Assembly: GCF_004023665.1 (NCBI RefSeq)
Contig: NZ_SAUF01000002.1
Coordinates: forward strand, 558,001-622,000
DNA from: Afifella aestuarii
Lineage (GTDB): Bacteria; Pseudomonadota; Alphaproteobacteria; Rhizobiales; Afifellaceae
Direction: 5' to 3'
DNA length: 64,000 bases
Below are positions 1 to 9,091 of the stretch, one piece after another; within the stretch, counting starts at the first letter, position 1, and every line of letters begins with the position of its first letter. Both the position numbers and the translations under genes were made by a program. The notes beneath the pieces are model-generated. The model saw only the letters and a list, made by a program, of their open reading frames with translations, was not told where the DNA came from and did not search any database.

Positions 1-2
1 TG

Positions 3-578
3 GGCGGCTGTCCGGGCAGGACCTACGGCACCGGCGAGGCGCCCGAAATGGCGATCTTTTCCGAAGTGGCTGCCGTCGGCAACCTTGGCGGCAAGGACAA
101 GAAGCCGATCGATTATCGGCCGCGCTCGCCGCTCGTCATGCCGCCGAGCGCCGAGTTGCGGCCACCCGAGCCCGAGGCCGGGGTGCGTACAGCGAATTGG
201 CCGACGGGCCCGCAGCCCAATGCCTCCGCGGTTGCCCTCAACCCGGCCGATCCCGACAACAATATCGCCCGGGACGACATGTCTCCGGAATATGTGTCGA
301 GCCTGAAGCCGTTGAGCGGGATGGCCCGCAAGCGTCAGCCGGGTGAGCGCGAAGACGATGCCGAGATCGGCGTCAAATACGATCTCGTTCGCAACCGGCA
401 GGCCGCCAAGGACGTCAAGGAAAAGATGGCCGAGGCCAAAGGCGTCGGCATCACCGAGCGGCGCTATCTGACGGATCCGCCCGAGGCCTATCGCGAGCCC
501 GCCGAGACCGCCCCGGTCGATCCGGAGGCGACGGGCGGAAAGAAGAAGGGCAACTTCTTCACCCGGATGTTCAAGTAG
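3..578 (+). CDS. putative lipoprotein, 5' end outside the window
   Basis: The open frame runs in from the left edge. The visible part reads Gly-Gly-Cys-Pro followed by TYGTG, which looks like the lipobox cysteine and start of a mature lipoprotein, so the signal peptide and true start lie upstream. An internal ATG at 48 is therefore probably not the start. The mature part (about 190 residues) is hydrophilic and proline-rich, with no recognised enzymatic motif, and ends in a basic GKKKGNFFTRMFK tail. Rhizobial genomes often carry a lipoprotein of this type (TYGTG near the N-terminus) upstream of mutL; this is from memory. Function unknown, probably envelope-located. Confidence 0.6.
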   Translation, partial: GGCPGRTYGTGEAPEMAIFSEVAAVGNLGGKDKKPIDYRPRSPLVMPPSAELRPPEPEAGVRTANWPTGPQPNASAVALNPADPDNNIARDDMSPEYVSSLKPLSGMARKRQPGEREDDAEIGVKYDLVRNRQAAKDVKEKMAEAKGVGITERRYLTDPPEAYREPAETAPVDPEATGGKKKGNFFTRMFK

Positions 579-658
579 CGCCATTCCGGCCTCAGCCGCC
601 TTTTCAAACCGGACGGCCTTCGTCAGACTCGCTTTGGATTCGAAAGCGGAAACAGATC

Positions 659-2533
659 TTGGCCGTTCGCGCTCTTCCTGAGCATATCGTCAACCGCATC
701 GCCGCCGGCGAGGTGATCGAGCGTCCTGCGAGCGTCGTCAAAGAGCTCGTAGAGAACGCCATCGACGCCGGTGCGCGGGCCGTCGAGGTTGTGACGAGCG
801 CCGGCGGCAAGAGCCTCATCCGCGTCACCGACGACGGCGAGGGGATGTGCCGCGACGATCTCGTCGCCGCAGTCGACCGCCATTGCACCTCGAAGCTGCC
901 GGACGACGACCTCGCCCACATCACCTCGCTCGGTTTCCGCGGCGAAGCGCTCGCCTCGATCGGCTCTGTTGCAAGGCTCTCGCTCGAAAGCCGGCACAAG
1001 AGCGAGGAGCATGGCTGGTCGATCCTCGTCGACGGTGGCCGCAAGGCCGAGCCGGTGCCGGCGGCCCGTGCGGCGGGGACGCAGGTTGAGGTGCGCGAGC
1101 TCTTTTTCGCGACACCCGCGCGGCTGAAATTCCTGCGCTCCGACCGCGCGGAGACCTCGGCCGTCACAGATCAGCTGCGCCGTATCGCGCTCGCCCATCC
1201 CGACATTCGTTTCACGCTCGCGGGCGGGGACCGCAAGACGCTCGACTGGGCGCCGCGCAAATCGCTGCTGCCGCGGCTCGGCGATATTCTGGGCGAGGAA
1301 TTCGCCGACAACGCCGTCCCGGTCGCGGCCGAAAAGGAGGGTGTGCGCCTGTCGGGCTTCATCGCCCTGCCGACCTACAACCGCGCCAATTCCCTGTCGC
1401 AATTCGTCGTCGTCAACGGCCGCTCTCTGCGCGACCGGCTGCTCGCCGGTGCAATCCGTGCCGCTTATGCCGACGTTCTCGCGCGCGACCGGCATGCGGT
1501 TCTGGCGCTCTTCCTGGAGCTGTCTCCGGAAGATCTCGACGTCAACGTGCATCCCGCGAAGGCTGAGGTGCGCTTCCGCGATTCAGGTCTCGTCCGGGGT
1601 CTCATCATCCGCGCCGTGCGCGAGGCTCTGGCCGAGCACGGCTTCCGTGCCGCTTCGACCGGCGGGGTGGAGACGCTTGAAGCGCTGCGCCGCTCGTCGG
1701 CGCGGCCGCAAGGCTGGTCGGGCGGCGCACAGCGTCCGTTCGGCTATGCGCCGAGTGCTCCCGCCGGCTGGCAGGGCTGGGCCGCGCCGGATCCGAGGGG
1801 CGAGGCTGAGGCCGCTTCGCCGACTTTCGCGATGGGCGAGGCCGAGCAGCCCGCGACCTTCACCTCGGGCTTTGGCGAAGGGACACAAGCCGCCTTCGTC
1901 GATGACCGTCCGAGCGCGGAATTCCGGCAGGTCGAGACGGGCGAGGCCGTGTCCTATCCGCTCGGAGCCGCGCGGGCGCAGATCCACGAGAATTACATTG
2001 TTACCCAGACGGAAGACGGTCTCGTCATCGTCGACCAGCACGCCGCCCACGAGCGCATCGTCTATGAGCGTTTGAAAGAGGCACTCGGCGGGCGCCAGGT
2101 CCCGCGGCAGATGCTGCTCATCCCTGAAATCGTCGATCTGCCGCATGAGGATGTGGAGCGGCTCGCCGCCCGTGCCGATGAGCTTGCCGAGCTCGGCCTG
2201 GTGGTGGAGCCGTTCGGGCCGGGCGCGATCTCCGTCACCGAAACGCCGGCGCTCCTGGGCGAGGTCGATGCGGCATCGCTCGTGCGCGATATCGCCGACG
2301 ATCTGGCCGAATTCGATGCGTCGACGCGCCTGCGCGAAAAGCTCGACCATGTCGCCGCCACCATGGCGTGTCACGGCTCGGTCAGATCTGGCCGGCGGAT
2401 GAAGCCCGACGAGATGAACGCGCTTCTGCGCCAGATGGAAAAGACGCCCAATTCCGGCCAGTGCAACCATGGCCGGCCGACTTATGTGGCTCTGAAGCTC
2501 TCCGATATCGAGCGGCTGTTCGGCCGGCGCTGA
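659..2533 (+). CDS. mutL: DNA mismatch repair protein MutL (endonuclease-type)
   Basis: MutL couples mismatch recognition by MutS to strand processing. The 624-residue protein has the GHKL ATPase motifs: ENAIDAG at about 32, DDGEGM at about 58 and GFRGEALASI at about 92. A Pro/Gly/Ala-rich linker follows at about 340-430. The C-terminal dimerisation domain carries DQHAAHERIVYE near residue 458, plus ACHGSVRSGR and GQCNHGRPT. These are the metal-binding motifs of MutL proteins with latent nicking activity, as expected where MutH is absent. The start is a TTG at 659: no in-frame ATG lies upstream, and the sequence from there matches the family N-terminus. It is convergent with rsmD, and a 7-bp hairpin overlaps its stop codon. 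Confidence 0.95.
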   Translation: MAVRALPEHIVNRIAAGEVIERPASVVKELVENAIDAGARAVEVVTSAGGKSLIRVTDDGEGMCRDDLVAAVDRHCTSKLPDDDLAHITSLGFRGEALASIGSVARLSLESRHKSEEHGWSILVDGGRKAEPVPAARAAGTQVEVRELFFATPARLKFLRSDRAETSAVTDQLRRIALAHPDIRFTLAGGDRKTLDWAPRKSLLPRLGDILGEEFADNAVPVAAEKEGVRLSGFIALPTYNRANSLSQFVVVNGRSLRDRLLAGAIRAAYADVLARDRHAVLALFLELSPEDLDVNVHPAKAEVRFRDSGLVRGLIIRAVREALAEHGFRAASTGGVETLEALRRSSARPQGWSGGAQRPFGYAPSAPAGWQGWAAPDPRGEAEAASPTFAMGEAEQPATFTSGFGEGTQAAFVDDRPSAEFRQVETGEAVSYPLGAARAQIHENYIVTQTEDGLVIVDQHAAHERIVYERLKEALGGRQVPRQMLLIPEIVDLPHEDVERLAARADELAELGLVVEPFGPGAISVTETPALLGEVDAASLVRDIADDLAEFDASTRLREKLDHVAATMACHGSVRSGRRMKPDEMNALLRQMEKTPNSGQCNHGRPTYVALKLSDIERLFGRR

Positions 2534-2542
2534 GAGCGCCGT

Positions 2543-3127
2543 TCAGCTGGAGGTCGGAACGCTCTCGGGTGCGTCTGCCGCCTGCAGGAAAATGAGCTGC
2601 GTGTCGCTGCTCTCGCGCTTGTCGACGAGCGCAAAACCCTCCGGCAGGGAAATCTCCGCCCGGTCGCTTTCTTCGAGCACGATGAGCGCATCGGGCTTCA
2701 GCCAGCCGCCCGCAAGGGCTGCTTCAAGCGCCTGTTCGCCGAGCCCCTTGCCGTAGGGTGGATCGCAGAAGACGAGGTCGAAGGGCGCCATCGTGCCGAC
2801 GACGCCGAGCCTCGTCGCATCGCGGCGGAAGATGCGGGTCGCACCGGTCAGCGCCAAGGTCTCGATATTCTTGCGAATGAGGCTGCGGCCTTCCACGCCC
2901 TGTTCGACGAAAAGCGCGTAGCCGGCGCCGCGGGAAATCGCCTCGAGCCCGAGTGCGCCCGTGCCGGCAAAAAGGTCGAGGACGCGGCTGCCCTTCGCCG
3001 GCAGTCCGTGGCGATGCTCCAGGATGGAGAACAGGCTCTCGCGCAGGCGATCCGTCGTCGGCCGCACAGCCTGGGTTTTCGGCGCCGCGAGCGGCCGCCC
3101 CTTAAGGCTTCCGCCGACGATGCGCAT
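2543..3127 (-). CDS. rsmD: 16S rRNA (guanine(966)-N(2))-methyltransferase RsmD
   Basis: This is a SAM-dependent methyltransferase that modifies G966 of 16S rRNA during 30S assembly. Its 194 residues begin MRIVGGSLKGRPL, typical of RsmD. The SAM-binding motif VLDLFAGTGALGLEA is at about 49-63 and the catalytic DPPYGKG loop at about 121. Its start lies inside the last 26 bp of rluB, so the two rRNA-modifying enzymes are probably translated from one message. It is convergent with mutL. Confidence 0.93.
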   Translation of the reverse strand: MRIVGGSLKGRPLAAPKTQAVRPTTDRLRESLFSILEHRHGLPAKGSRVLDLFAGTGALGLEAISRGAGYALFVEQGVEGRSLIRKNIETLALTGATRIFRRDATRLGVVGTMAPFDLVFCDPPYGKGLGEQALEAALAGGWLKPDALIVLEESDRAEISLPEGFALVDKRESSDTQLIFLQAADAPESVPTSS

Positions 3128-4364
3128 GGCCGCCCTTCCTGTCGCCGGTCTTCGCGTCGGCAGGCCCGGCGCGTCCGGCCCCCCCGTTTCCGGCCCCCCC
3201 GTTTCCGGCCCCCATGTTTCCGGGCCTTGCGTTGCCAGACTTGGCGGTGTTGGGCCGGCCCTTGCCGAAGGTTTTCTCTGGCGCTCTCTTGTCGTCGCCT
3301 TTCCGGTCCCGGCTTTTCTTGTCGCTGCGGCCGGTGACGGCGCGCTCGCCGGACGTGGCCTGCCGCTCGGGATATGGAGTTTTGGCGCCGGAGGAGCGCG
3401 GTGACCGCGCTTCGCTCTCGCTCGCGCCTCTGCCGGACTTGGCCGCGCCTCGACGCGGGGCCTGATCAGGGCCCGCTGAAGGCCCGGCGCCGCGTCGGCC
3501 GCCTTTGCGGCCCGCGGGCGCGCCGTCCTTGCCGCCCGCCTGCGACTTGTCGCCCGCTGGGTTTGTCGGGCGGGGAGGGGCGGTGAAATCCGCCCCGGAG
3601 GCCTCAGCCAGACGCTCGCCGAGCTGGTCGCGCAACGTCCGCCCTGGCACTTCCTTGACGGTGCCGACCGGCAGATCGCCGAGCTGGAACGGACCGTAGG
3701 AGACGCGGATGAGGCGGTTCACGACGAGGCCGAGATGTTCGAGCACCCGCTTCACCTCGCGGTTCTTGCCCTCGCGAAGTCCGAGGAGAAGCCAGACATT
3801 GTCGCCCTGCTGTCGTTCCAGGACGGCATCGATCGGCCCGTAGAGCATGCCGCCGACGGCGATGCCGCGCTTCAGCCGATCGAGCGTCTCCTGGTCGATG
3901 CGGCCATGCGCCCGCACCCGGTAGCGTCTCAGCCAGCCGGTCGACGGGAGCTCCAGCACACGCGCCAGCCCGCCATCGTTGGTGAGAAGGAGAAGACCTT
4001 CGGTGTTGATGTCGAGCCGGCCGACGCTCATCACCCGCGGCAGATCGGGCGGCAGGGCGGCGAAGACCGTCGGCCGCCCTTCCGGATCGCGCTGCGTGCA
4101 CACGAGGCCTTTCGGCTTGTGATAGAGAAAAAGACGGCTTCTTTCGCGCGCCTGCAGCGGCTGGCCGTCGACGACGATCTTGTCGCGCTCGGTGACTGTG
4201 ATGGCTGGTGTCGTCAAGACCCGGCCGTTGAGGCTGACGCGGCCTGCCGCAATCCAGCTTTCTGCTTCGCGGCGCGAGCATAGCCCGGCGCGCGCCATCA
4301 CTTTCGCGATGCGCTCGCCCTTGTCCGGCCCGTCTTGCGCTTCTGAGGTTTTCTGCCCACTCAT
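3102..4364 (-). CDS. rluB: 23S rRNA pseudouridine synthase, RluB family, with long basic tail
   Basis: The enzyme converts a uridine of 23S rRNA to pseudouridine. From the ATG at 4364 it has 420 residues. An S4 RNA-binding domain spans about 17-63, and the synthase domain has the catalytic Asp at about 118 in GRLDINTEGLLLLTNDG. The frame is open further upstream, but that part reads through the 5' end of divergent tadA and lacks homology, so 4364 is preferred. Residues from about 270 onward form a Lys/Arg/Gly/Pro-rich, low-complexity tail roughly 150 residues long. Part of it is encoded by 15-bp tandem repeats at 3171-3245. Such tails are common in alphaproteobacterial RluB and may bind RNA. 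Confidence 0.92.
   Translation of the reverse strand: MSGQKTSEAQDGPDKGERIAKVMARAGLCSRREAESWIAAGRVSLNGRVLTTPAITVTERDKIVVDGQPLQARERSRLFLYHKPKGLVCTQRDPEGRPTVFAALPPDLPRVMSVGRLDINTEGLLLLTNDGGLARVLELPSTGWLRRYRVRAHGRIDQETLDRLKRGIAVGGMLYGPIDAVLERQQGDNVWLLLGLREGKNREVKRVLEHLGLVVNRLIRVSYGPFQLGDLPVGTVKEVPGRTLRDQLGERLAEASGADFTAPPRPTNPAGDKSQAGGKDGAPAGRKGGRRGAGPSAGPDQAPRRGAAKSGRGASESEARSPRSSGAKTPYPERQATSGERAVTGRSDKKSRDRKGDDKRAPEKTFGKGRPNTAKSGNARPGNMGAGNGGAGNGGAGRAGPADAKTGDRKGGHAHRRRKP
3171..3245. repeat. 15-bp tandem repeat inside rluB
   Basis: Five units start at 3171, 3186, 3201, 3216 and 3231. The core is gtttccggcccccc, increasingly diverged at the 3245 end. In the rluB frame each unit encodes a Gly/Asn/Ala pentapeptide (GNGGA type). 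The copies keep the frame, so copy-number changes would only lengthen or shorten the disordered tail. Confidence 0.85.
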
Positions 4365-4401
4365 GCGGCAAGCTCTAGCAGAGGCGTCGCGACCAGGCGA
4401 G

Positions 4402-4854
4402 ATGAGACGAAGCCCCTTTATGACAGAAGCGCTCGCAGAGGCGGAAGCGGCCGCCGCACGTGGTGAGGTGCCCGTTGGTGCGGTGCTGGTGCGAAACGGC
4501 GAGATCATCGCGCGCGCCGGCAACCGCACGCTCGCCGACCGGGATCCGAGTGCGCACGCGGAAATGCTGGTTCTTCGCGCCGGTGCCGCGACGCTGAACT
4601 CCGAAAGGCTGACGGGCTGCGACCTCTATGTGACGCTTGAGCCCTGCACCATGTGTGCGGCGGCGATCAGCTTCGCGCGCATTCGACGGCTCTATTATGC
4701 CGCGGAGGATGTGAAGGGCGGCGCGGTCGACAACGGTGTGCGCTTCTTCTCTGCGCCGACCTGCCATCATGCGCCCGAGGTCTATTCCGGCATCGCGGAG
4801 GGCGCGGCCTCCGAGCTTTTGCGGAGCTTTTTCAAAGACCGGCGCGGGTCTTAG
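4402..4854 (+). CDS. tadA: tRNA-specific adenosine deaminase TadA
   Basis: TadA deaminates A34 to inosine in tRNA-Arg(ACG) and is normally essential. The protein has 150 residues from the ATG at 4402; an alternative ATG is at 4420. The zinc-dependent deaminase signature is complete: His52-Ala-Glu54 in SAHAEM, and Cys82 and Cys85 in EPCTMC. A longer upstream reading frame overlaps rluB on the other strand and has no family similarity. AGGCGAG immediately precedes 4402. The gene is divergent from rluB with only 37 bp between the starts. Confidence 0.93.
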   Translation: MRRSPFMTEALAEAEAAAARGEVPVGAVLVRNGEIIARAGNRTLADRDPSAHAEMLVLRAGAATLNSERLTGCDLYVTLEPCTMCAAAISFARIRRLYYAAEDVKGGAVDNGVRFFSAPTCHHAPEVYSGIAEGAASELLRSFFKDRRGS

Positions 4855-4858
4855 TGCG

Positions 4859-5755
4859 TTAATGCGCCAGGCCGATCTCCGCCTTGAGCTTGGAAGCGGC
4901 GGGAGCATCGCTGCGCTCGAAGGGCGAATCGATGATGTGTTCGAGGCGCCGCTTCAAATCGTCCTTGAGCGGCTCGTTGAGCGAGATGATCTGCTCGCTC
5001 TTCAGGAAGTCGAGGATGAAGAAGCCATTGATTTCCGGCCTGAACAGGATGTCCGGCCGCCGCCGCTTCAGCTTTTCCGCCTGCACCGACTGCATGGAGA
5101 TCTGGGCGGCGCCGATGATCGTCTCCAGCAGCCCCGGAACCTTGTCCGGGTCGCCGTTCGGCCCGCCGGCCACGTCGGAGGCCACGATCAGGGATTTGTC
5201 GAGACAGAGATCTATGGGCAGCGGATTGACGGCGCCGCCGTCGATCTGGATGCGCCCGTTGATCGACACGGGCTTGAAGACGGAGGGAATGGCGATCGAG
5301 GCGGCGATTGCCGGCCGGAGTTCGCCCGTCTCCATCACCGTCTCGCACCAGCCGTAGAAGTCGCAGGAGACGACCTTGAGCGGGATCTTCAGCTCTTCGA
5401 AGGTTTCCGGCACCACTTCGATGCCGGGCACGAAGTTCTCCAGCACCCGCAGCGTATCGAACTGCGCCTGCAACAGACGGCCGCGGAGGATGTCGCCGAA
5501 GCCGATCGGACGCGTCTGCCACAGGCGGGAATAGAGCTCTCGTCTCTGGCCGAAGAATTCGATCGCCCGCTCGCGCATCTCCCGACCGGACAGGCCGCTC
5601 GCATAACCCGCGCCGATGATGGCGCCGATCGAGGTGCCTGCGATCAAAGCGGGCTTCAGCCCGAGCTCGTCGAAGACTTCGCAGACGAGAATATGCGCCA
5701 TTCCGCGGGCGCCGCCCCCGCCGAGCGCCAGACCGATATCGTGATTCAAGCTCAT
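4859..5755 (-). CDS. patatin-like phospholipase family protein
   Basis: The family hydrolyses acyl esters of phospholipids with a Ser-Asp dyad. The protein has 298 residues. The oxyanion loop GGGGARG is at about 12-18, the nucleophile Ser42 is in GTSIG, and the dyad Asp is in DGGAVNPLP in the middle of the protein. There is no signal peptide, so it resembles RssA/YchK-type cytoplasmic patatins. GGGAG lies 7 bases before the ATG. It is tail-to-tail with tadA. Substrate unknown. Confidence 0.88.
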   Translation of the reverse strand: MSLNHDIGLALGGGGARGMAHILVCEVFDELGLKPALIAGTSIGAIIGAGYASGLSGREMRERAIEFFGQRRELYSRLWQTRPIGFGDILRGRLLQAQFDTLRVLENFVPGIEVVPETFEELKIPLKVVSCDFYGWCETVMETGELRPAIAASIAIPSVFKPVSINGRIQIDGGAVNPLPIDLCLDKSLIVASDVAGGPNGDPDKVPGLLETIIGAAQISMQSVQAEKLKRRRPDILFRPEINGFFILDFLKSEQIISLNEPLKDDLKRRLEHIIDSPFERSDAPAASKLKAEIGLAH

Positions 5756-5829
5756 CCTTTAGCTCCCGGGCCTTCTCGCCCGCATCGGCCTCCCGCCTGC
5801 CTCTCCTCCCCGGTCTCTTTTTCGCTCCA

Positions 5830-5865
5830 ACGGTTCGTGAGGAAGTTATCGTCTTCGTGAACCGT
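5830..5865. repeat. inverted repeat upstream of the patatin gene
   Basis: The arms acggttc (5830-5836) and gaaccgt (5859-5865) enclose a second short pair, gaag/cttc. Together they form an interrupted hairpin 75-110 bp upstream of the patatin start, in the 240-bp gap behind purD. No T-run follows in either direction, so it is more likely an operator or RNA structure than an intrinsic terminator. Function unproven. Confidence 0.35.
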
Positions 5866-5995
5866 AGAGGCGCTGCATGAAGGTTTTACAACCAACGCGC
5901 GACAGCTGTTTTGGTGCCGCTTTTGGTCCTGCGGCCTGCAAAGCCATCATGACGTCTTGTTATTTGGTGCGCCTGAAGAGCACCTGAAAGCGCGT

Positions 5996-7255
5996 TCAGC
6001 CCCGGCGGCTCGCTGCCTCTCCGATGTCGGAACGGCAGAAGCCTTCGGGCCAGTCGATGCGGCCGACGGCTTCATAGGCCCTCTTGCGCGCCTCAGTGAG
6101 ATCGGCCCCAATTGCGCCGACATTGAGGACGCGCCCGCCGGCGGCAAGAATGTCGTCATCGACGCGACGTGTGCCGGCGTGAAAGACGGTTGCTCCTTCG
6201 ATCGCCGCGGCGTCCTCCAGCCCCTTGATGATGCTGCCCTTCTCGTAAGGGCCGGGATAACCCTTGGCGGCCATGACGACAGTGAGTGCCGGCTCTTTGC
6301 GCCAGGCGATGGAGGTGCGGTCGAGCGTGCCGGCGACTGCCGCATCGAGAAGCGCCAGGAGATCGCTTTCAAGCCGCATCATCAGAACCTGGCATTCCGG
6401 ATCTCCGAAGCGGACATTGTATTCGATGAGTTTCGGGCCGTCGGCTGTGATCATCAGCCCGGCATAGAGAACGCCGCAGAACGGCATGTCTCGCTTCGCC
6501 ATCGCGGCAAGTGTCGGCTCGATGATCTCCCGCATCGTCCGCGCCTGGGTGGCGACATCCATGACGGGGGCGGGCGAATAGGCGCCCATGCCGCCGGTAT
6601 TGGGGCCCTCGTCGCCGTCATAGGCGCGCTTGAAATCCTGTGCCGTCGTCAGCGGACGTGCCGTCTTGCCGTCGCACAAGACGAAGAAGCTCGCCTCTTC
6701 CCCGACGAGATGCTCTTCGATGACGACCTGGGCGCCGTCCTCCAGAAAGACCGCTTCCACCGCCTTGCGCGCGTCTTCCGGCGTCGTGGCGATGGTGACG
6801 CCCTTGCCGGCGGCGAGGCCATCGGCCTTCACTACGACGGGCATGACGTGTTTTTCGACATAGGCGAGCGCGCTCTTGCGGTCGCTGAAGGCCTCGTAGC
6901 CGGCGGTCGGGATATTCTCCTGTGCACACAAGGCCTTGGTGAAGACCTTCGAGCCCTCGAGCTGTGCTGCCGCTGCACTCGGCCCGAAGGCGCGGATCTT
7001 CGCCTCCTTGAGCCGATCGACGAGGCCTGCCACGAGCGGGCCTTCCGGACCGACCACGACGAGGTCGATCGCTTCCTTGCGGCAGAAATCGACGACGGCG
7101 CGGTTGTCTGAAGAATCAAGTGGGACGCAGTCCGCCACATTCGCGATGCCGGCATTCCCCGGCGCGGCAAACAATTTGCTCAAGCGCGGCGAAGCCGCCA
7201 GCGCTCCGGCGAGCGCATGCTCGCGGCCGCCTCCTCCGATCAACAAAACCCGCAC
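5996..7255 (-). CDS. purD: phosphoribosylamine-glycine ligase
   Basis: PurD ligates glycine to phosphoribosylamine using ATP, the second step of purine synthesis. At 419 residues it has the usual length. It opens with [13 protein letters not shown] at 7-19 and PGNAGIA near 32. The ATP-grasp segment contains [13 protein letters not shown] at about 143, and [10 protein letters not shown] carries metal ligands near 285. The start is a GTG with AGGAGG nine bases upstream. It is divergent from ubiA with 117 bp between the starts. Confidence 0.95.
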   Translation of the reverse strand: MRVLLIGGGGREHALAGALAASPRLSKLFAAPGNAGIANVADCVPLDSSDNRAVVDFCRKEAIDLVVVGPEGPLVAGLVDRLKEAKIRAFGPSAAAAQLEGSKVFTKALCAQENIPTAGYEAFSDRKSALAYVEKHVMPVVVKADGLAAGKGVTIATTPEDARKAVEAVFLEDGAQVVIEEHLVGEEASFFVLCDGKTARPLTTAQDFKRAYDGDEGPNTGGMGAYSPAPVMDVATQARTMREIIEPTLAAMAKRDMPFCGVLYAGLMITADGPKLIEYNVRFGDPECQVLMMRLESDLLALLDAAVAGTLDRTSIAWRKEPALTVVMAAKGYPGPYEKGSIIKGLEDAAAIEGATVFHAGTRRVDDDILAAGGRVLNVGAIGADLTEARKRAYEAVGRIDWPEGFCRSDIGEAASRRG

Positions 7256-7372
7256 GTTTCAAGCCTCCTGAAGCGCTAAACCCCTCGCGCCTTATAGGTC
7301 GGGGTGATAAGCCGCAGCAGCCCATTCTTAAAGGGGCTTGACCTTCTCTCCCACTTTCGGTGAGCAAACGTC

Positions 7373-8323
7373 ATGACAGACAATGCCGCACAGGGCGGAG
7401 CGCTCCCGGATTCCGTCTCCCGCCATTGGCTCGATCGGCTCGCTCCGGACTGGTTGAAGCCCTACGGACGGCTGGCCCGCTGGGACCGGCCGATCGGCTG
7501 GTGGCTGCTTCTGTGGCCGTGCTGGTGGTCGTCCGCGCTCGCATCGATTGCCGATGGCCGCGCGTTCCCCCCGATCTGGCAGCTCATCCTGTTCCTCATC
7601 GGCGCCGTCGCGATGCGCGGGGCAGGCTGCACCTACAACGATCTCGTCGACCAGGATATCGATGCCAAGGTAGCGCGCACGCGCGCCCGGCCGATCCCGT
7701 CGGGGGCCGTCAGCCTCAAGCGGGCACTTCTGTTTCTCTTCCTGCAATGCCTGGTTGGGCTTCTCGTCCTCATTCAGTTCAACGCCTTCACCATCGGCCT
7801 TGGCTTCGCCTCGCTCGTCTTTGTGGCGGTCTATCCGTTCATGAAGCGGGTCACGAACTGGCCGCAGGTCGTGCTCGGCATCTCGTTTTCCTGGGGCGCG
7901 CTCGTCGGCTGGGCGGCAATCTTCGGCTCGCTCGGCTGGGCGCCGGTGCTGCTTTATGCCGCCGCGATTTCCTGGACCGTCGCCTACGACACGATCTACG
8001 CGCATCAGGACAAGGAAGACGACGCCTTGATCGGCATCGGCTCGACGGCTCAGTTCTTCGGCGCCCATACGCGCCGGGCTCTCGTCGGCTTCTTCGGTCT
8101 CGCTGTGGCGCTGCTTTTAGGCGCGGTGATGCTCGCCGGCGGCGGCTACTTTGCCTATCTCGGGCTCTTGGGCGTTGCTGCGCATTTTGCCTGGCAGGTG
8201 GCGACGCTCGACACCGAGGATGCCGACAATTGCCTGCTGCGCTTCCGCTCAAACCGGGATGCCGGGGCCATCATCTTTGCGGGCCTCTGCCTGGACGCGC
8301 TGTTCAAGGCTCTTTTCGGCTGA
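7373..8323 (+). CDS. ubiA: 4-hydroxybenzoate octaprenyltransferase
   Basis: An integral membrane prenyltransferase that attaches the polyprenyl tail to 4-hydroxybenzoate in ubiquinone synthesis. The 316 residues contain about eight hydrophobic segments. The first Asp-rich motif, NDLVDQDID, is at 89-97, followed by ARTRARPIPSG. The second, YDTIYAHQDKEDD, is near 205, and the Asp residues of both bind prenyl diphosphate through Mg. Divergent from purD and convergent with the DUF6101 gene. The ubiA/DUF6101 pairing is usual in Hyphomicrobiales. Confidence 0.94.
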   Translation: MTDNAAQGGALPDSVSRHWLDRLAPDWLKPYGRLARWDRPIGWWLLLWPCWWSSALASIADGRAFPPIWQLILFLIGAVAMRGAGCTYNDLVDQDIDAKVARTRARPIPSGAVSLKRALLFLFLQCLVGLLVLIQFNAFTIGLGFASLVFVAVYPFMKRVTNWPQVVLGISFSWGALVGWAAIFGSLGWAPVLLYAAAISWTVAYDTIYAHQDKEDDALIGIGSTAQFFGAHTRRALVGFFGLAVALLLGAVMLAGGGYFAYLGLLGVAAHFAWQVATLDTEDADNCLLRFRSNRDAGAIIFAGLCLDALFKALFG

Positions 8324-8333
8324 CATCCAGATC

Positions 8334-8351
8334 GCCCGGCCAAGGCCGGGC
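8334..8351. other. perfect stem-loop between convergent genes
   Basis: The sequence gcccggccaaggccgggc is a perfect palindrome lying 11 bp after the ubiA stop, between ubiA and the convergent DUF6101 gene. It could slow transcription from both sides. There is no clear T-tract, so it is not a classical intrinsic terminator. Confidence 0.35.
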
Positions 8352-8384
8352 ACGGGTTCTTGCAAAAATCTGCCGGGGGTGGGA

Positions 8385-8987
8385 TCAGGTGCGCGCGATC
8401 AACTCGTCGCCGTTGATCGGCTCCTGCTCGTCCAACCCGCCGATCCGGCGACGCGCCAGAAAGCGTGGGCGTTTCGTGTTGCGCAGGGGGCGCCGGGTGC
8501 GCAGCTTCGAGCGGCCTCCGTCGAGACGCTTCGAGACGTGAACGTCGCCGGCAAAGCTGCTCTTCAAATGCGCGCTCAGGGCGTCACGGAAGGTCTTGGC
8601 CTCCTCCAGTGGCAAGGTCTGAGCGAGGGTGAGCGTCAGCCCAGGGTCGTCATGCTCGACGACGATGCAATAGCCCCCGATCTCGCGCACGAGGCGGACG
8701 CCGTTGAAGGCGCTGTGGGCGACATCGAGGAGGCAGCGCATGCCAGCGACGGTGCGCTCGACCACGACGCGTTCGCTGGCGAAAAGCGCCACCGCCCGTC
8801 CGCCTTCAGCCGTCGTCGCCGCATACCATCCAAAGGTCTCGAAGACGGCGGGCCGCCGCGTTTGGCAACCCGTTGTCTTGTCTTCGACCAGTTTCTGTTC
8901 TGTTTGACGCATGTTTTTTTGCCCGGCCTGTTTGGCTCTTTCCTCGGCTTTTGCCGATTTGATAGCCGAGAGGATCGCGCCTCGCAT
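8385..8987 (-). CDS. DUF6101 family protein
   Basis: A protein of up to 200 residues with no catalytic motif I can name. The middle (SERVVVERTVAGMRCLLDV, then SAFNGVRLVREIG and VVEHDDPGLTLTL) resembles a PilZ-like or small beta-barrel core. The C-terminus is strongly basic (RRPLRNTKRPRFLARRRIGG) and ends GDELIART, similar to the EREIIARN ending I recall for DUF6101. The start is uncertain: ATG at 8987 or ATG at 8912, neither with a convincing ribosome site. Function unknown. The basic tail suggests nucleic-acid or membrane contact, which is inference. Confidence 0.65.
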   Translation of the reverse strand: MRGAILSAIKSAKAEERAKQAGQKNMRQTEQKLVEDKTTGCQTRRPAVFETFGWYAATTAEGGRAVALFASERVVVERTVAGMRCLLDVAHSAFNGVRLVREIGGYCIVVEHDDPGLTLTLAQTLPLEEAKTFRDALSAHLKSSFAGDVHVSKRLDGGRSKLRTRRPLRNTKRPRFLARRRIGGLDEQEPINGDELIART

Positions 8988-9091
8988 CTGCGGATTGCTT
9001 AAAGGGCTTGGTTAAGACTGTGTCTCTGTCTGTGAGGGTAAGCGAACTCTGAACATTGCGCTTTTGCGACGGCGCACGATATGGCAGTGCG

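Noticed and set aside
3171-3245. Tandem repeats as a possible CRISPR array
   Set aside because: The units are contiguous 15-mers without spacers and stay in the rluB frame.
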